Source of the DNA: an uncultured Lachnospiraceae bacterium
GTDB taxonomy: Bacteria; Bacillota; Clostridia; Lachnospirales; Lachnospiraceae
Assembly: GCA_947089905.1 (NCBI GenBank)
Contig: CAMUMG010000001.1
Coordinates: forward strand, 310,001-374,000
Length of the DNA: 64,000 nt
Reading direction: 5' to 3'
Shown here: positions 1-8,581 of the stretch, in pieces
Layout of the letters: each line of letters starts with the position of its first letter
Position numbering within the stretch: position 1 is the stretch's first letter
The notes under the pieces: generated by a model
Database searches by the model: none
The model's input: the letters and a program-made list of their open reading frames with translations, nothing else
Told to the model about the DNA's origin: nothing
Translations under genes and position numbers: made by a program

Positions 1-2
1 CA

Positions 3-284
3 TTTTATTTATTGATTGGATATCTGATTGGATTTAGTAATAAAGTCTACGATAGAGATGATTACATTATGCCAATTACATTTATTGGACTTAGTGAATT
101 TGTTTATAATAATTTATATTATGTAATCAATTTTTTACTGCGGGGAAGATTAGATTATGGATATTATTTAGGACGTATTATGTTGCCACGTACTATATAT
201 ACATTGGCAGTTGGTATTGTATTATATAAATTTTATCATAGTATACATCATTTTTTGCTTCGCTTGGAACAAAAGGAGGAATAA
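3..284 (+). CDS. mreD: MreD, C-terminal part (rod shape-determining membrane protein), cut by window edge
   Basis: The frame is open to the left edge, so only the last 93 residues are visible and the gene starts outside the window. The protein is hydrophobic with at least two membrane segments and ends in a short charged tail (LRLEQKEE). MreD is a polytopic membrane partner of MreB/MreC in the elongation machinery. The assignment rests mainly on position: it sits 3 bases before a PBP2-type gene and upstream of minCDE-rodA, as in many Clostridia. By itself the fragment has no decisive motif. Confidence 0.75.
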   Translation, partial: FYLLIGYLIGFSNKVYDRDDYIMPITFIGLSEFVYNNLYYVINFLLRGRLDYGYYLGRIMLPRTIYTLAVGIVLYKFYHSIHHFLLRLEQKEE

Positions 285-287
285 ACA

Positions 288-3143
288 TTGTTTGATATAT
301 TTTTAGATAAGGTGAAAGCATTATTTTCATCCAGACTGATTCCATTGGCAATGATTTTTGTCACTTTGTTTGTTCTTTTGATCTATCAGGTATTTCAAAT
401 GCAGATTGTACAAGGAGTTGCAGCTGCAGAGGAGGAAGAATATAAAAGCATTGCGGAGAGAGATATTAAAAGTACACGTGGACTGATCTTTGATCGAAAT
501 GGGAATCTTTTAGCTTATAATGAATTAAAGTATGCTGTTGTGATGAGTGATACAGGAGTTTTAACAACAAATGCAGAAAAAAACGCAATGTTATATCGTT
601 TGATAAAATTGTTAGAAAGATATGGAAATGAATTAGAACTAGATTTTTGTATTTATTTAGATGAAAATGGCGAATTGGCATTTAACGTTAGTGGAAATGC
701 AGAATTACGTTTTAAAAAGAATGCCTATTGCCTTACTTCGGTTAATAAATTAACCGAAGAACAACGTAACGCAACTGCACAAGAAGTTTTTGATTTTTTA
801 CGTAATGGAACTGGAATGTTTCAGATATCTGGTAGTTATTCAACTGAAGATATATTAAAGATTATGACAATTCGTTATACAATGATGATACAGCCAAAAG
901 AACAGGCTTACGATCAGTTTACATTAACTTCAAATGTAACAGCGGAAACGGCTGCTGCTATTAAAGAAAATATGTCTGAACTTCCGGGTGTAGAAGTACA
1001 ACAACAGACATATCGTGTTTATAATGATGCAAAGTATTTTGCTCATATCATTGGATATACTGGATTGATTAATACAACAGAACTAGAAACTTATAATGAA
1101 CAATTAGGAACAGAAAAATATAAATCTACCGATGTTGTAGGAAAAAGTGGAATTGAAAAATCCATGGAAGAGTATTTATCTGGAACAAAGGGTGTTGAGT
1201 TACTAACAGTTAATAATTCGAATAAAATTATTGAAACTTCTGTTCAAAAAGAACCTGTTGCTGGATATAATATTTATCTTTCCATTGACAGAGAACAACA
1301 AATTGCCTACTATCATATTTTAGAACGTAATTTAGCAGCGATTTTACTATCGAAATTAAATAATGGATATAATTATGGAACAAAGGGAACAAAGGCTTCA
1401 GGAATTTTAATTCCTATTTATGAAGTTTATAATGCCTTGATTTCGAATAATGTTATAGATATTACACAATTTAAGAAGGCAGATGCAACGGATTTAGAGC
1501 GAACCGTTTACTCCTATTTTGAAGAAAAGAGAGATTCCATTTTTAATCAACTTCAAAAATTGATGGCAGCTAACAGTACAGTAACAAATTCGGCAGCAGG
1601 AGAGGAAATGGAAGAATATCTTGACTATGTTTATCAGTCAATGAAACAAAATGGAGTTGGACTGGTAGTAGATTCAGCAGTCAATAAAACTGATCCAATG
1701 TATTTAGATTATGTAAATAATAAAATTAGTTTAAGTCAGTATCTACAATATGCTATTACACAAAACTGGGTTGATCTATCTGCTCTTGAAACTGGTTCGG
1801 AATTTTTTACTCCTGTAGAATACTATGAAAGAATGTTAGAAAAAACATTTGATTATTTATTAGATGATAAAGAATTTGAAAAAAAGATCTATCGTACTCT
1901 TATATTTACACAAAGATTATCCGGAACTCAAATTTGCCTTTTATTATTTGATCAAGGTGTGTTAGAATATAAAGAAGAAGATTATAACAATTTAAGAAAT
2001 GGAAGAGTGAGTGCGTATTCATTTATTCGAGAGAAATTAACAAATCTTGAAATCACACCAGGACAACTTGCATTAGAACCATATAGTGGTTCCATTGTAG
2101 CAAATAATCCAATGACTGGAAGTGTGGAAGCACTTGTTACGTATCCATCTTATGATAATAACCGTCTTGCTAATAAAATTGATTGGGACTATTATTCTAA
2201 ACTTTTAGAAGATGCCGCTCATCCTTTAATCAATCGTCCAGCCAATCAACAGACACCAGCAGGTTCTACTTTTAAACCTCTTGCATCTATGGCAGGTTTT
2301 GGTGAAAGTATGATTACAACAACCTCTCAAATCAGAGATCTTAGTATCTTTACTTTAGTAGATGATGGAACTCCTCCAAAATGTTGGAAGTATCCGGGAA
2401 GTCACGGAAGTATTAATGTTTCACAGGCATTAATGCACTCTTGTAACTACTTTTTTTATGATGTTGCTTATCGAATGTCTTTAGAAAATGGGAAATATTT
2501 AGACTCAAAAGGAGTTAGAAAAATAGCAGAGTATGCCAAACTATTTGGATTAGGAGATATAAGTGGTATTGAAATAGCAGAGAGTACACCAACCATTTCA
2601 GATAGAGATGCTATTCGTTCTATGATTGGATATTATCATAACTTTTCTCCAGTACAGATTTCAAAGTATATTTCTACTGTAGCTTCAAAAGGAGTTTGTT
2701 ATGATTTTACATTAATTGATAAAATTACTGACAAAGATGGGAATATTATTTCTAAGCAAGAGCCAAAAGTATACAATGAGATTACCATGTTTTCTGTTGA
2801 ACAATGGGATGCGGTACAAAAGGGAATGAATTGGGTAGTAAATACCTCTGCCAATTCTTTAAATAGACTTTACGGAAATCTTGGTGTTACAGTTGCTGGA
2901 AAAACAGGAACTCCTCAGGTTAGCTTAACAAGACCAAGTCATGCACTGTTTACTTCCTTTGCACCATTTTCAGATCCAGAAGTTTGTGTTACAATCGTCA
3001 TACCAAACGGTTATGCTTCTGCAAATGCTGCTCATATTGGTAGGGAAGTGTACGGGTTTTATTTTAAAGGTGAAAATAAAGAAGATCTCCTAAATGGTAA
3101 TGTAAAAGCCGGTACTGCTACAACGATCAGTGTATCAGATTAA
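288..3143 (+). CDS. Penicillin-binding protein 2 (elongasome D,D-transpeptidase), unusually long
   Basis: Class B PBP that cross-links peptidoglycan on the outer face of the membrane with the RodA glycosyltransferase. It starts at TTG 288 behind an AAAGGAGG-type site and has one N-terminal membrane helix (about residues 17-38). The three catalytic motifs are visible: STFK with nucleophile Ser660, SCN at 718-720 and KTGT at 872-875. At 951 residues it is much longer than typical PBP2 (about 600-720). Roughly 240 extra residues lie between the end of the pedestal domain (about 355) and the start of the transpeptidase domain (about 595). mrdA/pbpA-type function is inferred from the mre-min-rodA context. 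Confidence 0.93.
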   Translation: MFDIFLDKVKALFSSRLIPLAMIFVTLFVLLIYQVFQMQIVQGVAAAEEEEYKSIAERDIKSTRGLIFDRNGNLLAYNELKYAVVMSDTGVLTTNAEKNAMLYRLIKLLERYGNELELDFCIYLDENGELAFNVSGNAELRFKKNAYCLTSVNKLTEEQRNATAQEVFDFLRNGTGMFQISGSYSTEDILKIMTIRYTMMIQPKEQAYDQFTLTSNVTAETAAAIKENMSELPGVEVQQQTYRVYNDAKYFAHIIGYTGLINTTELETYNEQLGTEKYKSTDVVGKSGIEKSMEEYLSGTKGVELLTVNNSNKIIETSVQKEPVAGYNIYLSIDREQQIAYYHILERNLAAILLSKLNNGYNYGTKGTKASGILIPIYEVYNALISNNVIDITQFKKADATDLERTVYSYFEEKRDSIFNQLQKLMAANSTVTNSAAGEEMEEYLDYVYQSMKQNGVGLVVDSAVNKTDPMYLDYVNNKISLSQYLQYAITQNWVDLSALETGSEFFTPVEYYERMLEKTFDYLLDDKEFEKKIYRTLIFTQRLSGTQICLLLFDQGVLEYKEEDYNNLRNGRVSAYSFIREKLTNLEITPGQLALEPYSGSIVANNPMTGSVEALVTYPSYDNNRLANKIDWDYYSKLLEDAAHPLINRPANQQTPAGSTFKPLASMAGFGESMITTTSQIRDLSIFTLVDDGTPPKCWKYPGSHGSINVSQALMHSCNYFFYDVAYRMSLENGKYLDSKGVRKIAEYAKLFGLGDISGIEIAESTPTISDRDAIRSMIGYYHNFSPVQISKYISTVASKGVCYDFTLIDKITDKDGNIISKQEPKVYNEITMFSVEQWDAVQKGMNWVVNTSANSLNRLYGNLGVTVAGKTGTPQVSLTRPSHALFTSFAPFSDPEVCVTIVIPNGYASANAAHIGREVYGFYFKGENKEDLLNGNVKAGTATTISVSD

Positions 3144-3168
3144 TGAGATACGAAAGGACGGATAACCT

Positions 3169-3834
3169 ATGAAAAATTCTGTCATCATCAAAGGAACGCC
3201 TCACGGTATTATTGTCGTGTTGGATGACCAGATGGAGTTTTCAGAATTAAAAAAACAGATCGTGGAAAAAATTAAAGAACTATCAAAATTTTTAGGCTCT
3301 GCTCAGATGGCCATCAGTTTTGAAGGACGTACTTTAACAGAAGAACAACAGCGGGAAGTGTTAGATATCATTGCCCAGTATTCCGATCTGCATGTCATTT
3401 GCGTCGTAGAAAATAATCCAGAACTTGATCAGGTATTTGAAAAGGCATTAAATGATAAACTGATGGAATTAAGTAATACAACTGGTCAGTTTGTAAAAGG
3501 GAATCTGCGTTCCGGACAAGTTCTTGAAATGGAAACTAGTATTATTATTATTGGAGATGTCAATCCTGGAGCTAGTATTACCTCAAAAGGAAATATTATT
3601 ATTATTGGCTCTTTAAAGGGCACTGCTTTTGCTGGAGCAGGTGGAAATAATAACGCATTTGTTTTTGCACTGGATATGAATCCAGTGCAGATTCGAATTG
3701 CAGATACGATCGCAAGAGCACCTGATAAACCGAAAAAGGGAGAAAATAAAGAAGCAAAGATTGCATTTTTAGAAGACGGGAATATCTATATTGAATCGGT
3801 AAATAGAAAAGTACTTTCTGATATTCGAATGTAA
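3169..3834 (+). CDS. minC: Septum site-determining protein MinC
   Basis: Inhibitor of FtsZ polymerisation recruited by MinD. It has 221 residues with an N-terminal MinC_N-like domain (1-100) and a C-terminal beta-helix domain. The C-terminal part shows the family signature around LRSGQ (about 115-119), followed by runs of beta-branched residues and GDVNPGA. It has its own ribosome binding site (AAAGGACGG) and lies directly upstream of minD and minE. The presence of a complete minCDE set next to pbp2 and rodA couples septum placement to the elongation operon. Confidence 0.93.
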   Translation: MKNSVIIKGTPHGIIVVLDDQMEFSELKKQIVEKIKELSKFLGSAQMAISFEGRTLTEEQQREVLDIIAQYSDLHVICVVENNPELDQVFEKALNDKLMELSNTTGQFVKGNLRSGQVLEMETSIIIIGDVNPGASITSKGNIIIIGSLKGTAFAGAGGNNNAFVFALDMNPVQIRIADTIARAPDKPKKGENKEAKIAFLEDGNIYIESVNRKVLSDIRM

Positions 3835-3868
3835 CAGAAAGAATAATTTTTTTGGAGGAATGAATATC

Positions 3869-4651
3869 ATGGGTGAAGTAATTGTAATAACATCCGGCAA
3901 AGGCGGTGTAGGAAAAACAACAACAACAGCAAATGTCGGCGCAGGTCTTGCCAAGTTAGATAAAAAAGTTATACTGATTGATACTGATATCGGACTTCGG
4001 AATCTTGATGTTGTACTAGGATTAGAAAATCGTATTGTATATAATCTTGTAGATGTGATTGAAGGAAATTGTCGTATTAAACAGGCATTAATCAAAGATA
4101 AACGATATCCTAGTTTATATCTGCTACCGTCGGCTCAAACCAGAGATAAAACTTCGGTATCACCAGAACAGATGAAAAAACTAGCAGATGAATTAAGGGG
4201 AGAATTTGATTACATATTATTAGATTGTCCTGCTGGAATTGAACAGGGCTTTCAAAATGCTATTGCAGGTGCTGACAGGGCTTTAGTAGTGACAACTCCT
4301 GAAGTATCTGCTGTTAGAGATGCCGATCGTATTATTGGACTGTTAGAAGCTTCTGAGATGAAACAAACACAATTAATTGTCAATCGAATTCGTCCTGATA
4401 TGGTAAAACGGGGAGATATGATGACAAGTCATGATGTAGTTGAGATTTTGGCGATTGATTTAATTGGTGTCGTTCCAGATGATGAAAATATTGTAATTTC
4501 AACGAATCAAGGAGAACCTATTGTTGGTTCAGATGCCATGGCAGGACGGGCATATATGAATATTTGTCATAGACTTTTAGGGGAAGATGTACCTTATTTA
4601 GATTTAACAATAAAAAAAGGTTTCTTTAGTAAATTATTTGGGAAGAATTAA
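3869..4651 (+). CDS. minD: Septum site-determining ATPase MinD
   Basis: Membrane-associated ParA/MinD-family ATPase that positions MinC. The deviant Walker A motif GKGGVGKTT occupies residues 10-18, with signature Lys11 and Lys16. The C-terminus carries the basic/hydrophobic amphipathic membrane-targeting helix (KKGFFSKLFGKN). I chose ATG 3869 rather than the in-frame ATG 3860: GGAGG at 3854-3858 is 10 bases from 3869 but only 1 base from 3860, and the protein then begins MGEVIVITSGKGG as is usual for the family. Length is then 260 residues. Confidence 0.95.
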   Translation: MGEVIVITSGKGGVGKTTTTANVGAGLAKLDKKVILIDTDIGLRNLDVVLGLENRIVYNLVDVIEGNCRIKQALIKDKRYPSLYLLPSAQTRDKTSVSPEQMKKLADELRGEFDYILLDCPAGIEQGFQNAIAGADRALVVTTPEVSAVRDADRIIGLLEASEMKQTQLIVNRIRPDMVKRGDMMTSHDVVEILAIDLIGVVPDDENIVISTNQGEPIVGSDAMAGRAYMNICHRLLGEDVPYLDLTIKKGFFSKLFGKN

Positions 4652-4671
4652 TAGAAAAGGGGGGAGATAAC

Positions 4672-4953
4672 ATGGCGATATTTGATATACTAAAAAGGAG
4701 ATCCTCTAGTACGGTAGCAAAGGATCGGCTCAAACTGGTTCTGGTATCGGATCGTGCTGGATGCTCCCCGGAAATTATGGAACAAATCAAAAATGATATT
4801 ATTGAAGTAATATCAAAATATGTTGAGATGGATACCGAAGGATTAGATATTCGCATTACTCAAACAGAATCAGAAGGGGATAATGGAACCGTTCCCGCTC
4901 TGATTGCCAATATACCTATTAAAGATATGAAGATGAAGCAACATGGAAAATGA
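4672..4953 (+). CDS. minE: Cell division topological specificity factor MinE
   Basis: A 93-residue protein that stimulates MinD ATPase and drives Min patterning. The N-terminal amphipathic segment (AIFDILKRR) and the anti-MinCD helix region containing the conserved AKDRLKLVLVSDRA match MinE, followed by the dimerisation domain with EVISKYVEMD. A purine-rich G-run ribosome binding site precedes ATG 4672. MinE normally implies oscillating Min behaviour as in E. coli, in contrast to the DivIVA/MinJ mode of Bacillus. DivIVA is also encoded in this window, at 12401. Confidence 0.94.
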   Translation: MAIFDILKRRSSSTVAKDRLKLVLVSDRAGCSPEIMEQIKNDIIEVISKYVEMDTEGLDIRITQTESEGDNGTVPALIANIPIKDMKMKQHGK

Positions 4954-4975
4954 ATGATAAGACTGGAAGTAATCA

Positions 4976-6130
4976 ATGTTTAAATTTAAAGAGTATGACT
5001 TTAAGCATTATAAAGTATCAATTTTAGTAATTATATTGTTTTTAGGAAGTATTGGAAGTTATTTGATTCAATATCTTCAAGATTCAGGAGAACAACAATT
5101 TGAAAAACAAATTATAGGTCTTTTAGCAGGTGCTCTAATCGCATTTTTTGTTTCTTTATTCGATTATCACTTTATCTGCAAATTTTTTGGTCTGCTGTAT
5201 TTATTAAATTTAATTTTATTAGTAGCAGTGCAATATTCACCATTTGGAGCATATCATTATGAAGCAAAACGATGGCTGCGTTTTCCAAACGGACAAGTTC
5301 CTTCTACAGAGGCAATTTTTGAGTTTCAGCCTTCAGAGTTGACAAAAATTATTTTAATCTTATTTTTTGCCAAGTTTTTTGATTTGATGTATCGACAGAT
5401 TAACAAATGGTATGTGATTGTTATTTCTGCTATTTTAGCTGGAATTCCTCTCTTGCTAATTTTTAAGCAACCTGACTTGTCAACAACGATTGTTTTGGGT
5501 TGTACGTATATTGCTATTTTATATGCTACTGGACTGTCGTATAAAATTATTGTTCCATCACTTGCGATTGGATTACCTCTGATTATTGCTTTATACTGGT
5601 ATGTTCAACAGCCATTTCAAGGTCTATTAACAGAATATCAACAAAACCGTATTCTTTCAATTAAGTATCCAGAACTTTATCCAAAAGAGATGTGGCAACA
5701 AAATAATGCTGCGAAAGCGATAAAAAGCGGAGGAATGTTAGGAAAGATTTTCACAGAGCATATTAGTAAACTAGAATGTAAGATTATTTCTGCTATTGAA
5801 AGTGATTTTATTTTTACTGCTATTGCAGAAGGATTTGGATTTGTTGGCTGTTGTATTGTAATATTATTATTTCTCCTTCTCATTATGAAATGTTTTGGAA
5901 TTGCAAAAAGAGCAAAAGATAGATTGGGAAAATTGATTGCTATTGGGGTGGCAACCTTAATTATGACACAGGTATTTGTTAATATTGGAGTAGTAACATC
6001 TATATTACCAAATACAGGAATTCCGCTTCCTTTTGTCAGCTCTGGATTAAGTGCATTACTTAGTAACATGCTGATGATTGGAATTTTATTAAATGTAAGC
6101 CTTCAAGGCAAATGGAATAAGGAGGTATAG
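4976..6130 (+). CDS. rodA: RodA-type SEDS peptidoglycan glycosyltransferase
   Basis: SEDS-family polytopic membrane protein (384 residues, roughly ten hydrophobic segments) that polymerises lipid II together with a class B PBP. The C-terminal signature is present: NIGVVTSILPNTGIPLPFVS followed by SGLSALLSNM, and a conserved FQPSE motif lies around residues 119-123. It is placed in the same operon as PBP2 and MinCDE, so RodA is preferred over FtsW. Start is ATG 4976, 22 bases after minE; the ribosome binding site is weak. Confidence 0.93.
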   Translation: MFKFKEYDFKHYKVSILVIILFLGSIGSYLIQYLQDSGEQQFEKQIIGLLAGALIAFFVSLFDYHFICKFFGLLYLLNLILLVAVQYSPFGAYHYEAKRWLRFPNGQVPSTEAIFEFQPSELTKIILILFFAKFFDLMYRQINKWYVIVISAILAGIPLLLIFKQPDLSTTIVLGCTYIAILYATGLSYKIIVPSLAIGLPLIIALYWYVQQPFQGLLTEYQQNRILSIKYPELYPKEMWQQNNAAKAIKSGGMLGKIFTEHISKLECKIISAIESDFIFTAIAEGFGFVGCCIVILLFLLLIMKCFGIAKRAKDRLGKLIAIGVATLIMTQVFVNIGVVTSILPNTGIPLPFVSSGLSALLSNMLMIGILLNVSLQGKWNKEV

Positions 6131-6135
6131 CAAAA

Positions 6136-6534
6136 ATGAATGTAGGGTTTATTGCACATGACGCAAAAAAGAAATTGATGCAAAATTTTTGTATCGCTTA
6201 TCGTGGGATCTTGGCGAAACACACACTTTATGCAACCGGAACTACAGGAAGATTAATTGAAGAAGTGACTAATCTACAAATACACAAATATCTTGCTGGA
6301 CATTTAGGTGGAGAACAGCAAATGGGTGCACAAATTGAACATAATGAAATTGACCTACTAATTTTTTTAAGAGATCCATTTACTCCAAAGTCTCATGAGC
6401 CAGATATTAATACAGTTGTACAGCTTTGTGATACACATAATATTCCACTTGCCACAAATCTTGCAACAGCTGAATTATTGATTAAAGCACTGGATCGAGG
6501 AGATTTAGATTGGAGAGAACTTTATAAATCATGA
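6136..6534 (+). CDS. mgsA: Methylglyoxal synthase
   Basis: Converts dihydroxyacetone phosphate to methylglyoxal and phosphate, a bypass of lower glycolysis. It has 132 residues, close to the Bacillus enzyme. Family signatures are AHD (residues 7-9), the phosphate-binding YATGTTG (32-38), FLRDP and HEPD. The catalytic aspartate in the usual GGDQQ motif (Asp71 in the E. coli protein) is glutamate here (GGEQQ, Glu60). The gene lies between rodA (5-base gap) and a carboxypeptidase gene (4-base ATGA overlap), so it is cotranscribed with wall-synthesis genes. Confidence 0.9.
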   Translation: MNVGFIAHDAKKKLMQNFCIAYRGILAKHTLYATGTTGRLIEEVTNLQIHKYLAGHLGGEQQMGAQIEHNEIDLLIFLRDPFTPKSHEPDINTVVQLCDTHNIPLATNLATAELLIKALDRGDLDWRELYKS

Positions 6535-7544
6535 AAAAATATAAAATGTTTTATCAAGCTGCTGCTTTAATTTTAGCAGCAGTGCTTACAACTGGAATGT
6601 TGTCTGGCTGTACTGTAAAAGATTCTGGAATTCTTATGGCATTTGATGGAACAGATACAGGAAAAAATGCAGATATCGGAATCTATGGAACTGCTACATT
6701 TGCAGCTCTTATTACTTCACAAGTCTGTGCAGTTGCTCCAGAAAATACAAAAATGCAGGATGAAAATATTTTAGCTTCTGCTGCTCTTCGAATTGATTTA
6801 GACACCAATCAAATGATTTATGCCCAAAATATTTATGAACGTGTCTATCCTGCTAGTACAACAAAACTAATGACAGCATTACTCTTGTTAAAATATGGAG
6901 ATTTAAAAGATACGTATACTTTTCAAGAAGATAATGGAGGAATTACAACATTTGGCGCGAAATTGTGCGGATTTCATAAAGGAGATACTGTTTCATTAGA
7001 AGCACTTTTAAATTGTTTATTAATCTATTCTGGAAATGATGCAGGAGTTGCCATTGCTAGATATTTATGTGGTACAGAAGAATCCTTTGTCATGCGAATG
7101 AATGAAGAAGCAAAAAAAATTGGAGCTACAGACACACACTTTGTCAATTCTCATGGACTTCATGATCCAAATCACTATACTACTGCTTATGATATGTATT
7201 TAATCATGAAAGAGTGTGTTCAATATGAAGAATTCGTTAAAGTGATTCGAAAATCTACTTATTCCGCTGGCTATACAAATGCTTCTGGAGAAACGAAACG
7301 GACAAAAAATTATGAAACAACCAATTATTTTTTACTTAATACTGCACAACCTCCAGAGGGAATTACGGTACTTGGTGGAAAAACAGGTAGTACAGGCAGT
7401 GCTGGAAATTGTCTGGTCCTTTTAAGTGAAGATAATAGTCATAAGCGTATTATTACAGCTATTTTTAATGTATCTACTTGGGATAGTTTATTTGCACAAC
7501 ATAGCTATCTTTTAGGGTTAAATTTATCCAGTATTTATGAATAA
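6531..7544 (+). CDS. D-alanyl-D-alanine carboxypeptidase (low-molecular-weight PBP, S11), predicted lipoprotein
   Basis: Trims the terminal D-Ala from peptidoglycan stem peptides outside the membrane. Motifs are STTK with nucleophile Ser109, SGN at 167-169, and KTG at 284-286. The N-terminus is a lipoprotein signal with lipobox LSGC and lipidated Cys27, unlike the two other S11 proteins in this window. At 337 residues it lacks the usual C-terminal beta-domain and membrane-anchor helix of PBP5, which fits anchoring by the lipid instead. Last gene of the mre/min operon; the terminator begins inside its 3' end. Confidence 0.92.
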   Translation: MKKYKMFYQAAALILAAVLTTGMLSGCTVKDSGILMAFDGTDTGKNADIGIYGTATFAALITSQVCAVAPENTKMQDENILASAALRIDLDTNQMIYAQNIYERVYPASTTKLMTALLLLKYGDLKDTYTFQEDNGGITTFGAKLCGFHKGDTVSLEALLNCLLIYSGNDAGVAIARYLCGTEESFVMRMNEEAKKIGATDTHFVNSHGLHDPNHYTTAYDMYLIMKECVQYEEFVKVIRKSTYSAGYTNASGETKRTKNYETTNYFLLNTAQPPEGITVLGGKTGSTGSAGNCLVLLSEDNSHKRIITAIFNVSTWDSLFAQHSYLLGLNLSSIYE

Positions 7545-7579
7545 GTTTTAATTTATTTAAAATACTGGTTGTTTTTTTG
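7528..7579 (+). terminator. Intrinsic terminator of the mreD-dac operon
   Basis: The 9-base arms CCAGTATTT (7528-7536) and AAATACTGG (7560-7568) are perfect complements. An inner AATAA/TTATT pairing shortens the loop, and TTGTTTTTTT follows. The left arm lies inside the last codons of the carboxypeptidase gene. Confidence 0.8.
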
Positions 7580-7597
7580 TTCAAATTATACTATAAT
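7569..7597 (+). promoter_or_regulatory. Sigma-A type promoter for the P-loop gene
   Basis: TTGTTT (7569-7574) and TATAAT (7592-7597) are separated by 17 bases. The -35 element overlaps the T-run of the preceding terminator. A strong AAAGGAGG-type site lies before ATG 7642. Confidence 0.7.
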
Positions 7598-7641
7598 GGA
7601 AGTATCATAATTCTTGACCCATCATAAAGGAGGAGATTACC

Positions 7642-8061
7642 ATGATACAGATTATAGCAGGAGAAAAGGGTAAGGGCAAAACAAAGATTCTTCTTGACAA
7701 GGTTAATGCAGAGATTCAGACAGCCAAAGGCAGCATTATTTATTTGGATAAAAACACGAAACATATGTATGAATTAAATAATAAGATTCGCCTTATTAAT
7801 GTCAGAGATTATTGTGTAGAAGAAGCAAAGGAGTTTGTTGGATTTATCTGTGGTTTAATTTCTCAGGATCATGACTTGGAAAAAGTCTATCTCGATAGTT
7901 TCTTAAAGATCGCTTGTACCAGTGAAGCAGATATTCTTCCCGTTCTTGAAAAATTGGATACGATTTCAACGAAATTTGATGTGGACTTTGTGATTAGTAT
8001 GTCCATTAATAGTGATCTGCTTCCGGAAGAAGTTAAAAAATATGTAATTGTAGCTTTATAA
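7642..8061 (+). CDS. Small P-loop protein of unknown function
   Basis: 139 residues. Residues 7-14 (GEKGKGKT) fit a Walker A motif directly after an initial beta-strand (IQIIA), and IIYLDK (about 34-39) could be a following strand. A hydrophobic strand with FVISMSIN occurs near 113-120. No classical DExx Walker B is evident. It is a single-gene transcription unit with its own promoter and a strong GC-rich terminator. I do not recognise a characterised family; a nucleotide-binding role is inferred from the motif only. Confidence 0.75.
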   Translation: MIQIIAGEKGKGKTKILLDKVNAEIQTAKGSIIYLDKNTKHMYELNNKIRLINVRDYCVEEAKEFVGFICGLISQDHDLEKVYLDSFLKIACTSEADILPVLEKLDTISTKFDVDFVISMSINSDLLPEEVKKYVIVAL

Positions 8062-8087
8062 TTTCTATATAATCTCAGTAAAAATAC

Positions 8088-8126
8088 AAAAGCCCGTCGC
8101 CTATTCATTTAGGAGAGCGGGCTTTT
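8088..8126. terminator. Strong, probably bidirectional terminator
   Basis: AAAAGCCCG (8088-8096) pairs with CGGGCTTTT (8118-8126), with further CCT/AGG pairing inside. A T-run follows on the + strand; the complementary A-run makes it usable for the minus-strand DUF378 gene, with which the upstream gene is convergent. Confidence 0.88.
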
Positions 8127-8143
8127 ATTAAGCGTTTGAAGAT

Positions 8144-8194
8144 TTTATTATGCAGCATTATTTATTATGCAGCATTATTTATTATGCAACATCA
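8144..8194. repeat. Three tandem copies of a 17-base unit at the 3' end of the DUF378 gene
   Basis: TTTATTATGCAGCATTA occurs at 8144-8160 and 8161-8177, and a diverged copy at 8178-8194. The third copy contains the DUF378 stop codon and last codons, so the extra copies look like slippage duplications of the gene's end in the downstream region. Confidence 0.85.
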
Positions 8195-8385
8195 CTTTTT
8201 AGTTTTGCAAAATAACTTAGGGCATAAAGACCGAAAATTCCCACTAGTGCATAAACAATTCTGGATACTAAAGTCATGTCACCAAAAATAAAACGTACTA
8301 GATCGAAGCTAAAAAATCCGATAAGCCCCCAGTTGACTGCACCGACAATGACAAGCATAAGTCCAATATAGTCGAGTACCTTCAT
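8182..8385 (-). CDS. DUF378 family small membrane protein
   Basis: 67 residues with two membrane segments (about 5-25 and 41-60) and the family-typical VGAVNWGLIGFF stretch near the N-terminus. A strong AAGGAGG site precedes the ATG at 8385. The function of DUF378 proteins is not established. It stands alone between two plus-strand operons and is separated from the convergent upstream gene by the terminator at 8088-8126. Confidence 0.85.
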   Translation of the reverse strand: MKVLDYIGLMLVIVGAVNWGLIGFFSFDLVRFIFGDMTLVSRIVYALVGIFGLYALSYFAKLKSDVA

Positions 8386-8541
8386 CGTGTCTGCCTCCTT
8401 CAGTTTTGATATTGGTTAGTATAACCTGAACGAAATGAATTATTCTAATTTCTATCGATTTATAAAAATAGTAGTTAAATTCAATAAATTTATATAGCAA
8501 AATAATTTTAAGTTTTACTTTAAAAATGAAAGAAAATTCAG

Positions 8542-8547
8542 TATAAT
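8542..8547 (+). promoter_or_regulatory. Likely -10 element of the division operon
   Basis: TATAAT at 8542-8547, 35 bases before the first start codon. The -35 region 17 bases upstream (TTTAAA) is poor, so this is a tentative promoter for the long operon starting at 8582. Confidence 0.45.
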
Positions 8548-8581
8548 AGGAGAAAGAAAAGAGGAAAGGAGCAAAAATTTC

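Noticed and set aside
8144-8194. Three short tandem repeats resembling a mini CRISPR array
   Set aside because: Units are contiguous with no spacers, only 17 bases long, and the last copy is the end of the DUF378 gene; simple duplication.
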